Shown piece after piece: positions 33,788 to 43,029 of a DNA stretch of 64,000 bases. The translations under genes and the position numbers were made by a program. Under the pieces are notes generated by a model. It was given only the letters and a program-made list of their open reading frames with translations, was not told the origin of the DNA and did no database searches. The DNA comes from Enterococcus sp. HY326 (GTDB taxonomy: Bacteria > Bacillota > Bacilli > Lactobacillales > Enterococcaceae): assembly GCF_026157065.1 (NCBI RefSeq), contig NZ_JANLGQ010000005.1:124001-188000 (forward strand), written 5' to 3'. How positions within the stretch are numbered: the stretch's first letter is position 1; each line of letters starts with the position of its first letter.

Positions 33788-34219
33788 TCAAATAGTGAAA
33801 TTATTTGTCTGCGGGGCTGTGGATTGATATCTTTTTAGACGTTCCTCCAAGGTGCCCGTGTGCAACTCAAACAAATGATTGTCGTAATCATAGAAATAAA
33901 GGGAAGCACCCTCACCTTTAACCCGCGAACGCCCCTGTTCAATTTTTAAGCCCGCATTTTCAATCCGCATAAGGTAGTCATCTATCTCAGAAGCCGCTAT
34001 TTGAAAAGCAATATGATTGTAGCTTTTTGGCAAAGCAGCCTGAGAATCCTCCATCAATGCAATCCACAAGGAATCAATTAAGAAAAATTTTTCCGGATAA
34101 AGAGAAAACTGCTGTGGACTACTGTCATAAACTTCAGTTGCCCCAAAAATGTTGCTTAACATTTTCCCAGAACGCTTTAAATCTTTAACAATAAAAGTAA
34201 TGTGACTGATTAGCGCCAT
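33788..34219 (-). CDS. fosX: FosX-family fosfomycin hydrolase
   Basis: A 143-residue VOC-fold metalloenzyme. FosX opens the fosfomycin epoxide with water using Mn2+. The sequence follows the FosX pattern closely: SHITFIVKDLKRSGKML at the start, KFFLIDSLWIALMED, KSYNHIAFQI, and YFYDYDNHLFELHTGTLEERLKRY at the end. The metal ligands are the His of SHITF, the His of NHIAF and the Glu of FELHTG, all present. FosX is found in Listeria and several enterococci and often gives intrinsic low fosfomycin susceptibility. GGAG lies six bases before the ATG. It is a single-gene unit. Confidence 0.9.
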   Translation of the reverse strand: MALISHITFIVKDLKRSGKMLSNIFGATEVYDSSPQQFSLYPEKFFLIDSLWIALMEDSQAALPKSYNHIAFQIAASEIDDYLMRIENAGLKIEQGRSRVKGEGASLYFYDYDNHLFELHTGTLEERLKRYQSTAPQTNNFTI

Positions 34220-34272
34220 GGTATTCTCCGCTTCTTAGATATTTTTTTAGCAAGATAAGATAAATTAAACGG

Positions 34273-34809
34273 TCAACTAATTTCTTCTTGATAATGCCAA
34301 TACTGCGAAAGGAAAAAATTTTCCATACTGAGTATGTCAATCACCGAAACATCCTTTTCAGCTATCGTGATTGGCGCATCCTTTTCTAAAGAATAATCCA
34401 TTGGTTGAAGGGTTAGCTGAGACTTGCTGTGCTCGATAAGTCGTCCAATAAAACTGGTATCTGTCGTGTCGGTAAGGATGGTTACAACCAATTTTTCTTG
34501 TAAAGCAAAGTCATAAACATTGTCATACTTTACCAAGTTATCTACACTGCTCTTGAGTAAATATGGATCATAAACGCCATTTTTTTGGTTGAGACGCGTC
34601 ACAAAATTGAAATAATTCAGATACCTAGACTCACTGACCGTTTCTGTGATTAGACTTTTGCGTAAAGCCGCAATTGAATCCAATGTACCATACTCTGACA
34701 CCATTTCAAAGACGATAAAATCAGGCAGCTCCAATATTTTCTTACCCAAATTAAAAGACTCATCTGGGGAAAGAGTCGTATAAATCTCAATCAAATTTTG
34801 TTTGTGCAT
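34273..34809 (-). CDS. Hypothetical protein of 178 residues
   Basis: A cytosolic protein without signal peptide, membrane segment or motif I recognise. The N-terminal half is helical (LIEIYTTLSPDESFNLGKKI), the middle is acidic, and the C-terminus contains a beta-rich VVTILTDTTDTSF stretch. AGGAGG is placed well before the ATG, so it is expressed. It lies 46 bases downstream of the HExxH-dead paralogue on the same strand, with no terminator between them, so the two probably form an operon and may work together. Confidence 0.55.
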   Translation of the reverse strand: MHKQNLIEIYTTLSPDESFNLGKKILELPDFIVFEMVSEYGTLDSIAALRKSLITETVSESRYLNYFNFVTRLNQKNGVYDPYLLKSSVDNLVKYDNVYDFALQEKLVVTILTDTTDTSFIGRLIEHSKSQLTLQPMDYSLEKDAPITIAEKDVSVIDILSMENFFLSQYWHYQEEIS

Positions 34810-34855
34810 ATTGAATCCTCCTTTTTATTTTTCACGGTTAACATAAGCTGCTTGG

Positions 34856-35281
34856 TTATTTTTCATAAAGATAGCCTCTAAACTCCTCATATTTTTCAGT
34901 TATCATCAGGGCCTCAGCCAATGAATCCTGACGATTTAATTCTTTATCTTTAACAACTTGAAAATAATAAGCTAATTGTTGCGCGATGGATAGCATTGTT
35001 ATGTAAACTGCAGCATCTTTTCCGTCAGACGCTACCAATGAAAAGAAATCACCCGTGGCAATGTTTATTTCTATCGGCTGTCCTTCATCATACGGAAAAA
35101 ACGAAGAAGCTACAAAAATGCCATTTGAATAGCGTGTTCTTACCTGATTTGCACCGGTAATATTAAGGTGTAGTTGTAACGGAAAGCGGTAGTTATTCTC
35201 TACCCAACGAACAAAACGACTGATTTCAATTTTGACAAATCTGTTGGTTGACGGTTGCATCTGTAATTTAAGCATCAACAT
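34856..35281 (-). CDS. Paralogue of the HEVQH protein with degenerate zinc motif
   Basis: A 141-residue paralogue of the 19884-20324 protein. Shared blocks are PSTNRFV near the start, LNITGAN in the middle and IATGDFFSLV just before the motif region. Where the paralogue has HEVQH this one has AQQLA, while the surrounding helix (L/ISIAQQLAYYFQ) and the later acidic helix with AEAL remain. So the fold is kept but zinc binding and proteolysis should be lost. It might act as a decoy, partner or inhibitor of the intact copy. AGGAGG precedes the start. Co-directional with the next gene. Confidence 0.6.
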   Translation of the reverse strand: MLMLKLQMQPSTNRFVKIEISRFVRWVENNYRFPLQLHLNITGANQVRTRYSNGIFVASSFFPYDEGQPIEINIATGDFFSLVASDGKDAAVYITMLSIAQQLAYYFQVVKDKELNRQDSLAEALMITEKYEEFRGYLYEK

Positions 35282-35492
35282 TTCGCCTCCTACTGTCTTT
35301 TTTCATAGACGTTGATAGTTTTCTATTGCTACATTTATCTTACAAAAAATAACCTCCATACCAAATGGGTTTCCCTAACGATTTTCTTTCATTTTCGTGG
35401 GATTAATCTGACAATGACAGATTAAAAAAAAAAATTTATACTAGTTTATGTCAAAAAACTTTGGTATCTTTGTAAAAAAGGAGGTAAAAGAG

Positions 35493-35639
35493 ATGAAATT
35501 TAAACATATTGTCATTTTTTCAGTCAAAGATTTTAACGCAAACACTGAAAAAGAGGGTTATTTTCCACAAGACGGTGTCGTCATCAACGTCTTTCTCAGA
35601 AGCTCTGGAACAAACGCTGTCGCTGTTGGTTTTGCATGA
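35493..35639 (+). CDS. Possible 48-residue peptide
   Basis: A short ORF (MKFKHIVIFSVKDFNANTEK...) with a good AAAGGAGG ribosome site and a following terminator of the CCCGCCAAA family. The frame continues upstream without support. It has no membrane segment or signal peptide and no family I recognise. It may be a real small protein or the surviving end of a decayed gene. I include it because the ribosome site and terminator are both well placed. Confidence 0.35.
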   Translation: MKFKHIVIFSVKDFNANTEKEGYFPQDGVVINVFLRSSGTNAVAVGFA

Positions 35640-35665
35640 TAGCCTTAATTTTTAGATATAAAGAA

Positions 35666-35692
35666 GCCCGCCAAATATCTCAATTGGCGGGC
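35666..35692 (+). terminator. Terminator hairpin of the CCCGCCAAA family
   Basis: GCCCGCCAA / TTGGCGGGC followed by GGTTTTGTG. Confidence 0.8.
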
Positions 35693-35988
35693 GGTTTTGT
35701 GTAAGTAGGTTTGTAGGATGTGACTTTGTTGTGCGGGAGCTCTCATTTCCATAGAAAGGTTGAAACAACTTTATGCTAATCATTTTTGATAGTTATTTAG
35801 CTTTCAACTGGATAAATCTTTTAACATCTGCTATAAGAATCTTCTTTGGGCTGGCTTAATTTTAAGCTTTATAAAAGTTTAAGCAAATGAAATAAAAAAT
35901 CTTATGGAAACTACCTTTAAAATGAGTCTATTTCATTCTTCAAATGATACACTAGAAGAAGATATAAAACACCTTAGGGAGGAAATAA
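35693..35988. other. Intergenic region before the DUF3784-like gene
   Basis: About 300 AT-rich bases with a plain run-up to a GGGAGG ribosome site at the gene start. No gene, repeat or clear promoter is supported. Confidence 0.4.
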
Positions 35989-36216
35989 ATGTTGATTCTC
36001 ATTACGCTTTTTTTACTGATTCTTGCTGGCTTATTTGCCTTAATCGGGTTTAAATTTAGAAATAAAAAATGGCTGAGATTGATTGCTGGTAATAACTTTA
36101 AAGAGCATACGAAAGAAGCAGCGGATATTGCTCCTTTCGTGGGGATTGTAATGTTTGTCCTTTGCGCTTTTATTTTAGCTACAGCTTTTTTTACCATATA
36201 CCTGTATTTGAAGTAA
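35989..36216 (+). CDS. DUF3784-like small membrane protein
   Basis: A 75-residue protein with two membrane helices (residues about 3-21 and 49-72) flanking a basic cytoplasmic-type loop, NKKWLRLIAGNN. The helix-LIAGNN-helix pattern matches DUF3784-type proteins, of unknown function. A GGGAGG site precedes the ATG. The gene is 175 bases upstream of an XRE regulator with a membrane segment, on the same strand, and the two may be related in function. Confidence 0.65.
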   Translation: MLILITLFLLILAGLFALIGFKFRNKKWLRLIAGNNFKEHTKEAADIAPFVGIVMFVLCAFILATAFFTIYLYLK

Positions 36217-36391
36217 CTTTTTCTTGTGTTTTTGCATTATAGAATTGGTTTATTATAGAAAATTAAATGAGTGAATACCTGTCTTTTTTAAGACCCATTC
36301 TAGTTTAAAGCCTTTCAAATAAGGATTCTACAATACATAGGTAGGCATTTTTGCGTCTTCCTTATACGATTACTTCAAGGAGGGATTAAAA

Positions 36392-37135
36392 ATGGCTATC
36401 GGAAATAATATCGCGCACCAAAGAAAAAATATGGCTTGGACACAAAAAGATTTAGCAACTTTGATGCATGTCTCTGACAAGACTATTTCGAGTTGGGAAA
36501 ATGAACGAACCTATCCAGATATTAGCTCGCTAGTCTTGTTAAGTGATATTTTTGAACTCTCTTTAGATGAATTAATCAAGGGGGATTTGGATATGGTGAA
36601 ACGGTTGGACAAAAATTTACAGGAAGGTCAAAAATGGCGGAAATGGAGATGGTTAATTATCATCACCTCCCTACTAGTTGTGGGATTTATTTTGTTAAAC
36701 ATCGCTTGGCTTTTATGGACAAATCACCGCCAATCAGAGCTAGATAACTATTCGTGGGAAACAGAGGAAGTTGAACTGCCAGAGGGTTTGAGCAATATAG
36801 GTTATTATGTGAAATCAGACCAGTTATACGTCTATTTATCTTCGTATCAAACAAAATACTCAACTCCTTATTTAGATTTTGAGATAGCTCCTAGGGTAGT
36901 AACAGTCAGTGATGGTCAAAAGAAATCACTCGTAATTAACGAACCGAATAAAATTATTTTTTATAACGGGGAAGGTAGCTACATCAATTTAAATAATGAT
37001 TTAGAGCCATTAAACGGCAAGGCTTCTTCAGACGAAATGACTAAAAATGAAGTAGAAATTTTTTATACAACCTATCAAGAGTATATTACTTCATTTTATG
37101 AAGCAGGCATTACAGTCTTTTCTGATTTAAATTAA
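36392..37135 (+). CDS. Membrane-anchored XRE-family regulator
   Basis: A 247-residue protein with an N-terminal HTH (NNIAHQRKNMAWTQKDLATL, then SDKTISSWENERTYPDISS), a linker, one membrane helix at about residues 87-110, and an extracytoplasmic C-terminal domain of about 135 residues. The first 70 residues resemble many lactic-acid-bacterial XRE proteins that have a hydrophobic tail. The layout suggests sensing outside and DNA binding inside. The target is unknown. AAGGAGGG precedes the ATG. It is monocistronic and ends before the transketolase operon terminator. Confidence 0.8.
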   Translation: MAIGNNIAHQRKNMAWTQKDLATLMHVSDKTISSWENERTYPDISSLVLLSDIFELSLDELIKGDLDMVKRLDKNLQEGQKWRKWRWLIIITSLLVVGFILLNIAWLLWTNHRQSELDNYSWETEEVELPEGLSNIGYYVKSDQLYVYLSSYQTKYSTPYLDFEIAPRVVTVSDGQKKSLVINEPNKIIFYNGEGSYINLNNDLEPLNGKASSDEMTKNEVEIFYTTYQEYITSFYEAGITVFSDLN

Positions 37136-37216
37136 ACTTTATGCTCAAATCGGCAAATCCTTGGAATATAATTTAGCGTAAGACACTCATTAATAAAATA
37201 ATTTGACCAAAAGAAA

Positions 37217-37244
37217 AGGCCGCTATCGTAGTGACTAGCGGCCT
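37217..37244. terminator. Terminator between the XRE gene and the PTS operon
   Basis: AGGCCGCTA / TAGCGGCCT with TTTTCTTTTGG on the minus-strand side, about 105 bases past the transketolase stop. Confidence 0.8.
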
Positions 37245-37350
37245 AAGGAGAGTAAAGAATGAAATCAACCAATGAACTATTTAATAATTTTTAAAGGATA
37301 CACACAAATAATTTTTATATTTAATTAACTATATATATCCTATCTACTTT

Positions 37351-39330
37351 CTATTTGTTTTTTTTGATTAATTTTTGGGCTTCTTCCACAATTTTTTCAA
37401 CTGTAAAGCCATATTCTTGTAATAAATCTCCTGCAGGACCTGATTTCCCAAATTGCTCTACACCTAATGAGAAGCCTTTTGCCCCCACATATTTGGACCA
37501 GCCCATTGTTAATCCTAATTCAACAGATAATTTATTTACAACTTTTTCTGGTAATACAGATTCTTTATACTCTTCACTTTGTGCATCAAAGAGCTCCCAA
37601 CTAGGGAAAGATACCACATTTACTTTATGTTGCCCCAACTGCTCTTTCGCTTTTAGAGCCATTTCAACTTCTGATCCACTAGCAATTAAGATTAAATCAG
37701 GTGTGTCTGAATCTTTTGATAAAATATAGCCACCCTTTTCTGCATCTTCAAAATTCACATTTTCAATTACGGGAACATCATGTCGCCCTAAAGCAATTAA
37801 ATATGGACGATCTTTAGATTCTGCTGCTAATTTCCAAGCAATAATGGTTTCGTTCGCTTCAGCAGGTCTGAAGACCACTAAATTCGGCATTGCTCTCAAG
37901 GAAGCCAAGTGCTCAACTGGCTGATGGGTTGGGCCATCTTGACCTACTTGTAAACTATCGTGCGTCATAATATACGTAACAGGAACTCCCATCAATGCAG
38001 AATGTCGAATTGCAGAACGCATATAATCAGAAAATACTAAGAAAGTTCCACAATATCCTCTTAACCCACCGTGTAAAGTTAGACCATTACAAATGGACGC
38101 CATAGCAAATTCACGTACTCCAAAATAAATATTCGGGCCTTCATGATTTTCTTCATCCATAAAAGGAAGTCCTTCAATTGTTGTCTTATTGGAAGAAGCC
38201 AAATCGGCTGAACCACCAACTAAAATTGGTAAATCTTTATAGATTCTATTTAACATTTTTCCACTCGCAGTACGTGTTGCCATTTTTTCTTCAGTGAAAG
38301 GTTGTAAAGAATTCTCAGTAACCGTAAACTCTTCGGAAATAATTTTCTCAAGCTCAGCACTTAATTCTGGATACTCATGTTTATACTCCTCAACTAAAGA
38401 GTTCCACGCCATTTCAGACTTTTCACCTTCAACAACAATCTCATTGAAATTCATTTTTACATCTTCAGGAACAAAAAAATCTTCATATTCCCAACCAATT
38501 GCAGCTTTGATTTTTTTAGCTTCTTCTACGCCAACAGGATTACTATGAATCTTTTCTGTCCCTTGCAGTGTTGATCCGAAGCCAATAATATTTTTTACTT
38601 CAATCAACGTTGGTTTTTGTGTTTCATTTTGTGCTTTCACAATTGCTTTTGAAACTTTTTCTAAATCATTCCCATTTTCTACAAATAGTGTTTGCCAATT
38701 CATAGCTGTGAACTTTGCTAGAATATCTTCATGGGCAGATTGTCTTAAAGGACCATCTGAGGTAACATCATTCGAATCATATAATACAATAAGTTTCCCA
38801 AGTCCCAATTTTCCAGCAATTGCAGCAGCCTCCATAGCAACGCCTTCTTCTAAATCCCCATCTCCACAGATAGTGTAGGTAAAATGATCAACAATGTTAT
38901 ATTCATTTCTATTAAATCTGTCTCTTAGATGGGCCTCCGCAATAGCCAGTCCAACAGTCATTGAAAACCCTTGACCTAAAGGACCAGTTGTCGCTTCGAC
39001 ACCAGGTGTGTGAAAGACTTCTGGATGACCTGGCGTTTTACTATTCAATTTTCTGAATTGTTTGAGGTCATCCATAGACAATTCATATCCAGACAAATGT
39101 AATAGCGAATAAAGAAGCATTGATCCATGACCTGAGGTTAAGACAAAGCGATCACGGTTAAACCATTTAGGATTTCTTGGATTGTGCTTCATATGATACC
39201 TAAACAACTCATAACCCATTGGTGCAGCTCCCAATGGGGCACCTAAATGACCATGGTTTGCGTTTTCAACGCTATCCACAACTAAGCTTCTCATTGTTGA
39301 AACAGATTTATTATCAATTGTATTCATCAT
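37351..39330 (-). CDS. tkt: Transketolase
   Basis: A full-length 659-residue thiamine-diphosphate enzyme that moves two-carbon units between sugar phosphates in the pentose phosphate pathway. Landmarks are NANHGHLGAPLGAAPM at the start, the ThDP motif GDGDLEEGVAMEAAA, and the late FSDYMRSAIRHSAL and HDSLQVGQDGPTHQP blocks with the substrate His. It is the last gene of the PTS operon, 32 bases after EIIC, so it presumably handles a pentose- or pentulose-phosphate made from the imported sugar. It is likely a second copy, with the housekeeping tkt elsewhere. GGAGG precedes two adjacent ATGs. Confidence 0.94.
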   Translation of the reverse strand: MMNTIDNKSVSTMRSLVVDSVENANHGHLGAPLGAAPMGYELFRYHMKHNPRNPKWFNRDRFVLTSGHGSMLLYSLLHLSGYELSMDDLKQFRKLNSKTPGHPEVFHTPGVEATTGPLGQGFSMTVGLAIAEAHLRDRFNRNEYNIVDHFTYTICGDGDLEEGVAMEAAAIAGKLGLGKLIVLYDSNDVTSDGPLRQSAHEDILAKFTAMNWQTLFVENGNDLEKVSKAIVKAQNETQKPTLIEVKNIIGFGSTLQGTEKIHSNPVGVEEAKKIKAAIGWEYEDFFVPEDVKMNFNEIVVEGEKSEMAWNSLVEEYKHEYPELSAELEKIISEEFTVTENSLQPFTEEKMATRTASGKMLNRIYKDLPILVGGSADLASSNKTTIEGLPFMDEENHEGPNIYFGVREFAMASICNGLTLHGGLRGYCGTFLVFSDYMRSAIRHSALMGVPVTYIMTHDSLQVGQDGPTHQPVEHLASLRAMPNLVVFRPAEANETIIAWKLAAESKDRPYLIALGRHDVPVIENVNFEDAEKGGYILSKDSDTPDLILIASGSEVEMALKAKEQLGQHKVNVVSFPSWELFDAQSEEYKESVLPEKVVNKLSVELGLTMGWSKYVGAKGFSLGVEQFGKSGPAGDLLQEYGFTVEKIVEEAQKLIKKNK

Positions 39331-39362
39331 ATTTCCTCCAATAAATTTGATTCCTTCGAATT

Positions 39363-40637
39363 TTAGAATATGTTTTGTAAGAATTGTCCGATATAATAAA
39401 CTAGTAGACCAACAATATTAAAGTCGGTCTCAGGGAAAGATGTACCCGTTAGGCCAATGTTCTCCATAATTGGATAAATTAATGCTGGGCCAACAGCAAT
39501 TAATATTCCGACAATGAATGAGCCTGCGATACAGCCTTTCCAACCTCCAGTAGCGTTACCAAATACACCAGCTGTAGCTCCGATAAAGAAGTATGGGACT
39601 GCAACAGGAATAATAACGATTGTTCCCATTATGCCCATTATTACCATAGTCACGAGACCTCCAGCGTAGGCTGCTAGAAAACCTATCACAGTGGCTGTAG
39701 GGGCGAATGGGAACACTACTGGACAATCTAATGCAGGTTTTGCATTAGGAATTAGTTTCTCAGAAATCCCCACAAAGGCACTTACAATTTCACCCAAAAA
39801 TAGTCGAACTCCTGTAATGATGACATACAAAGCAGCCGCAAAACTTAAACCTTGGAATAACGGATATACTAACCAATTTACCCCTCCGGATAATTCTTCA
39901 ACAGCCACTTTTCCTGCAGCGATAGCCGCAACATAGAAAAAGATGACCATCGTGATTGAAACGCCAACTACATAATCTTTAAACATTGTTAGCCAAGCAG
40001 GTAGTTTAAGATTTTCTGTACTATCTTCGGGTTTACCTACTTTTGAACCAATCCAGCCTGATAACGCATAGCCAACAGTCACATAATGCCCCATAGCCAA
40101 TTCATCATCGCCTGTCACTTTTCGCATGTATGGCTGTGCGATAGCTGGAAATAGTCCAGCGCAGATTCCCAACATCAATCCTCCAAGTCCCACGGTTACA
40201 GCATTGCTAACTCCTAAAGCTTTCAACATGATTGTTAGTAACGCCGCAAGATACAAATTATGTTGTCCTGTTAGGAAAATGTACTTTAATGGTGTAAATT
40301 TTGCGACCAACAAGTTACAGACAAAACCTATCAACATCACCATTGAAACTGTAGTACCAAACCTCTCTTGAGCTAATGCAGTCACAGCTTCTGCTAGAGG
40401 CAAAACACCTTTTAAACCAAAACCTTCCGCAAACAAGACTTGAAAACTATCTAATGCAGTAACTGCCGCCGCTGAGCCGACACCAAAAACTAGAAATCCT
40501 ACAATTGTTTTAAGTGTTCCTGAAATAACTTTGTCGGCCGATTGCCTTTGCAGTATTAACCCTGTTAAAGCAATCACTCCAACCAAAATTGGTGCAGAAG
40601 ACAATAAATCAAATACAATAACACGAATAATTTCCAT
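39363..40637 (-). CDS. PTS EIIC of the ascorbate (UlaA/SgaT) family
   Basis: A 424-residue membrane permease of the phosphotransferase system, with about 11 hydrophobic segments. Family marks are LTGLILQRQSADKVISGTLK near the N-terminus and KFTPLKYIFLTGQHN, where L-ascorbate permeases bind sugar. It partners the EIIB at 40655. In true ascorbate operons, dehydratase/epimerase genes (ulaDEF) follow; here a transketolase does, so the substrate may be another acyclic or pentose compound. Eighteen bases separate it from EIIB. Expression follows the upstream activator and a CcpA site. Confidence 0.88.
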   Translation of the reverse strand: MEIIRVIVFDLLSSAPILVGVIALTGLILQRQSADKVISGTLKTIVGFLVFGVGSAAAVTALDSFQVLFAEGFGLKGVLPLAEAVTALAQERFGTTVSMVMLIGFVCNLLVAKFTPLKYIFLTGQHNLYLAALLTIMLKALGVSNAVTVGLGGLMLGICAGLFPAIAQPYMRKVTGDDELAMGHYVTVGYALSGWIGSKVGKPEDSTENLKLPAWLTMFKDYVVGVSITMVIFFYVAAIAAGKVAVEELSGGVNWLVYPLFQGLSFAAALYVIITGVRLFLGEIVSAFVGISEKLIPNAKPALDCPVVFPFAPTATVIGFLAAYAGGLVTMVIMGIMGTIVIIPVAVPYFFIGATAGVFGNATGGWKGCIAGSFIVGILIAVGPALIYPIMENIGLTGTSFPETDFNIVGLLVYYIGQFLQNIF

Positions 40638-40654
40638 CTCTCTTCCTCCTTTTG

Positions 40655-40942
40655 TTATTCTTGACTAGCAAAAAAACTTTTCAATTTGTCCTCAATCTCC
40701 TTTTTATCCATTAAATTATTTATTCCAATAATATACGGTACCTGCCCTTTCACCTCATCAGCAACATCTGCCATAGTAATCAACAAATCTCCCTTAAAGC
40801 TTTTCACATCATCTAATGTGCTATGCTGTACTTCAAGGGGAAATTTATTGGCTCTCACCACTTGATCCACTTTAATTTTTAACATCATGCTGGAACCCAT
40901 ACCTGTGCGACAGGCAATTAATGCTTGCTTCATTTCGCTCAT
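40655..40942 (-). CDS. PTS EIIB of the ascorbate family
   Basis: A 95-residue cytosolic PTS component. The phosphorylated Cys lies in ALIACRTGMGSSMML, near residue 11, in the P-loop-like site of the Ula/Gat/Lac-type IIB fold. It accepts phosphate from an EIIA and passes it to the sugar entering through EIIC. No free EIIA gene is in the operon; the EIIA domain at the end of the adjacent regulator is the evident donor. Its start lies three bases from the regulator stop, so the two are coupled. Confidence 0.9.
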   Translation of the reverse strand: MSEMKQALIACRTGMGSSMMLKIKVDQVVRANKFPLEVQHSTLDDVKSFKGDLLITMADVADEVKGQVPYIIGINNLMDKKEIEDKLKSFFASQE

Positions 40943-40945
40943 TTC

Positions 40946-43009
40946 TCATTCCTCACTTTCAAATTTTAGAATATAAGCAATTATCTCTTCTGGAGATTTT
41001 GCTGTATCTAACACGTCATAAAACTTTTTCTGGTCCAATAATTCTGCTAATTCTGCCATAGCAGTCAAATGAGTCTTATTGTCAAGTGCGCTAAGGCCAA
41101 AAACATACTTCACAGGATCATTTTCTTTATTCCCAAACACAACTGGATGTTCCAATGTAGCAATACTAATCGCAATCTCCTTTGCTCCTGATTCGGGACG
41201 TGCATGGGGGAGAGCAACATGCTTTGTGATTACAATATAAGGGCCACTTTCCCTTGTCGTTTGAATCATGCCATCAATATAACTTGGTAATACTTTACCT
41301 TCTTTCACTAACACATCTGTTGAATTGCGAATAGCTTCTTCCCAATTTGATGCTGGTACATTCAACTTTACTAACTTTTTACTTGTAACTTCACTTAGCA
41401 ATGGGTAATCACCTCCATCTTCTATAATTACATGAGAATTAATTTCATCCGATTGCATCAATACATCGTTTTCAATTTTAAAATATTGTTCTTCATTCAC
41501 ATGTTTTTTTACTATATTCAAAACATCTCTTACTTGGGGATTAATTAGTGGCTCCTTATTGATTATCTCGTAGACTCTACCGATTAATTCAAATTTCTCT
41601 TTAGGATTCATAATTGGATTAACAACAATAAAAGGAATATTGCTATTAAATAGAAACTGGGTAATTATTGTAGTAAAAATAATATCAAAACTTGAAATAT
41701 CAGTTTTTTCATGAGAACTTTCTGTTACGAATTCAATACTTGGAAACAGTGCTTCTAGCTCCTTAACAAGAATGAGAGAAGTTCCTATTCCACTAGGACA
41801 CAATACTAATCCGCGATTACGTTTTATTCTTTTTTCTTGCTCTTCATAAGTTGAGGCTGCAAAGTGAACTGTTAAAAATGCAATCTCATCAGAAGGAAGT
41901 TCACTTTCAAATAGAGCTTGCAGTGGCTTGAGAGCTTCTTTAACTAATGAATACATTTCAGCATACTCTTTTTGAATTTTCTCTGTTAATGGATTAAAGA
42001 TAGGCAACTGATATAAAATCCTATAATATGCTGGTCTAACGTGTTCATACAGACGCCTTACTACAACATTCGTGTCTAAAAAGCGGATTCCAGCAAGACT
42101 TTCGAATCTTGAGATTAAGCGCCTTACAATTTGTTCAATCATCTCCTTATCATTCGTTGATTTAGTAATGTCACCCGAGGAAACTCCTGCAATCCAAGCA
42201 CTGACATAGCTAATGTTCTGCTTATCTGTAATTTCAAAGTAATTGCAGATTAATTCACTGAATTTGTACTCATTTGTTTCTATATGGAAGGCCTCTTTTG
42301 AATAATCAGAGTTCATTGTATAGCTCTTAAGCCGTTGATTTAATAAAATAAAACAGTAAGTAAATTCTTTAAGTTTGTTTTCAAAAAAATGAATATGATA
42401 ATTTTGTGACGCTTCGAGTATTTTCTCTTCAAAATCCAAACTATTTATTTCTAAATACTTGAAAATGAAATTCTCAAGAAACAATTCACCATGATCCTCA
42501 TTTAAGCATTTCAAAACTATTTGCATTAAGGCATACCTTATATTTTCCTCATTGCCTAATAAGTAATAACCTCGTTTTCGTGAATAGGTAACTTCTAAAT
42601 TATTTTCAGCCAACAAAATTTTTATATCCTTCAGATCGTTTAATACTGTCGAACGACTAGCATCCAGCATTATTATCAAGTGATCCAAAGACAAAAATTC
42701 AAGAGAGCAGGATAAGATTAATAAAATCATCAACTGTCGATTTTTTTTTGAATGATAAATTTCTTCAAAAATACTTGATTTTAACAGATAGTTCTGTAGA
42801 AAATTTTCGGATGCTGTCGATATTAAAAGTTTACTTCCGGAAGTACAGATTTCTTCTTGGGAATTTTCGTTAAGCAATTCATTAACCTTTTTTAGTGCAT
42901 ACGTTATTTGTCTTTTTGACATAGCCAACTTTGTTTCTAAATTTTCTATAGTTCTTTCGTTTCTAAATGTAATCTCATGAAGAATTACTAAATCTTGATT
43001 ATCCATCAT
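40946..43009 (-). CDS. BglG/MtlR-type activator with PRDs, EIIB-like and EIIA domains
   Basis: A 687-residue PTS-controlled transcription activator. In order: N-terminal HTHs (about 1-170, including SRSTVLNDLKDIK), two PRD domains (about 185-400), an EIIB-like domain with LVLCPSGIGTSLIL (about 400-490), and an EIIA(Man/Fru-like) domain with HVALPHARPESGA (about 545-687), whose His is the phosphorylation site. Such proteins switch on the linked operon when their PRDs and IIB are phosphorylated according to sugar supply. The EIIA domain is the only EIIA in the operon and may also feed EIIB. The promoter contains cre in its spacer. Confidence 0.9.
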   Translation of the reverse strand: MMDNQDLVILHEITFRNERTIENLETKLAMSKRQITYALKKVNELLNENSQEEICTSGSKLLISTASENFLQNYLLKSSIFEEIYHSKKNRQLMILLILSCSLEFLSLDHLIIMLDASRSTVLNDLKDIKILLAENNLEVTYSRKRGYYLLGNEENIRYALMQIVLKCLNEDHGELFLENFIFKYLEINSLDFEEKILEASQNYHIHFFENKLKEFTYCFILLNQRLKSYTMNSDYSKEAFHIETNEYKFSELICNYFEITDKQNISYVSAWIAGVSSGDITKSTNDKEMIEQIVRRLISRFESLAGIRFLDTNVVVRRLYEHVRPAYYRILYQLPIFNPLTEKIQKEYAEMYSLVKEALKPLQALFESELPSDEIAFLTVHFAASTYEEQEKRIKRNRGLVLCPSGIGTSLILVKELEALFPSIEFVTESSHEKTDISSFDIIFTTIITQFLFNSNIPFIVVNPIMNPKEKFELIGRVYEIINKEPLINPQVRDVLNIVKKHVNEEQYFKIENDVLMQSDEINSHVIIEDGGDYPLLSEVTSKKLVKLNVPASNWEEAIRNSTDVLVKEGKVLPSYIDGMIQTTRESGPYIVITKHVALPHARPESGAKEIAISIATLEHPVVFGNKENDPVKYVFGLSALDNKTHLTAMAELAELLDQKKFYDVLDTAKSPEEIIAYILKFESEE

Positions 43010-43029
43010 TACCCTCAGCTCCTATATCC

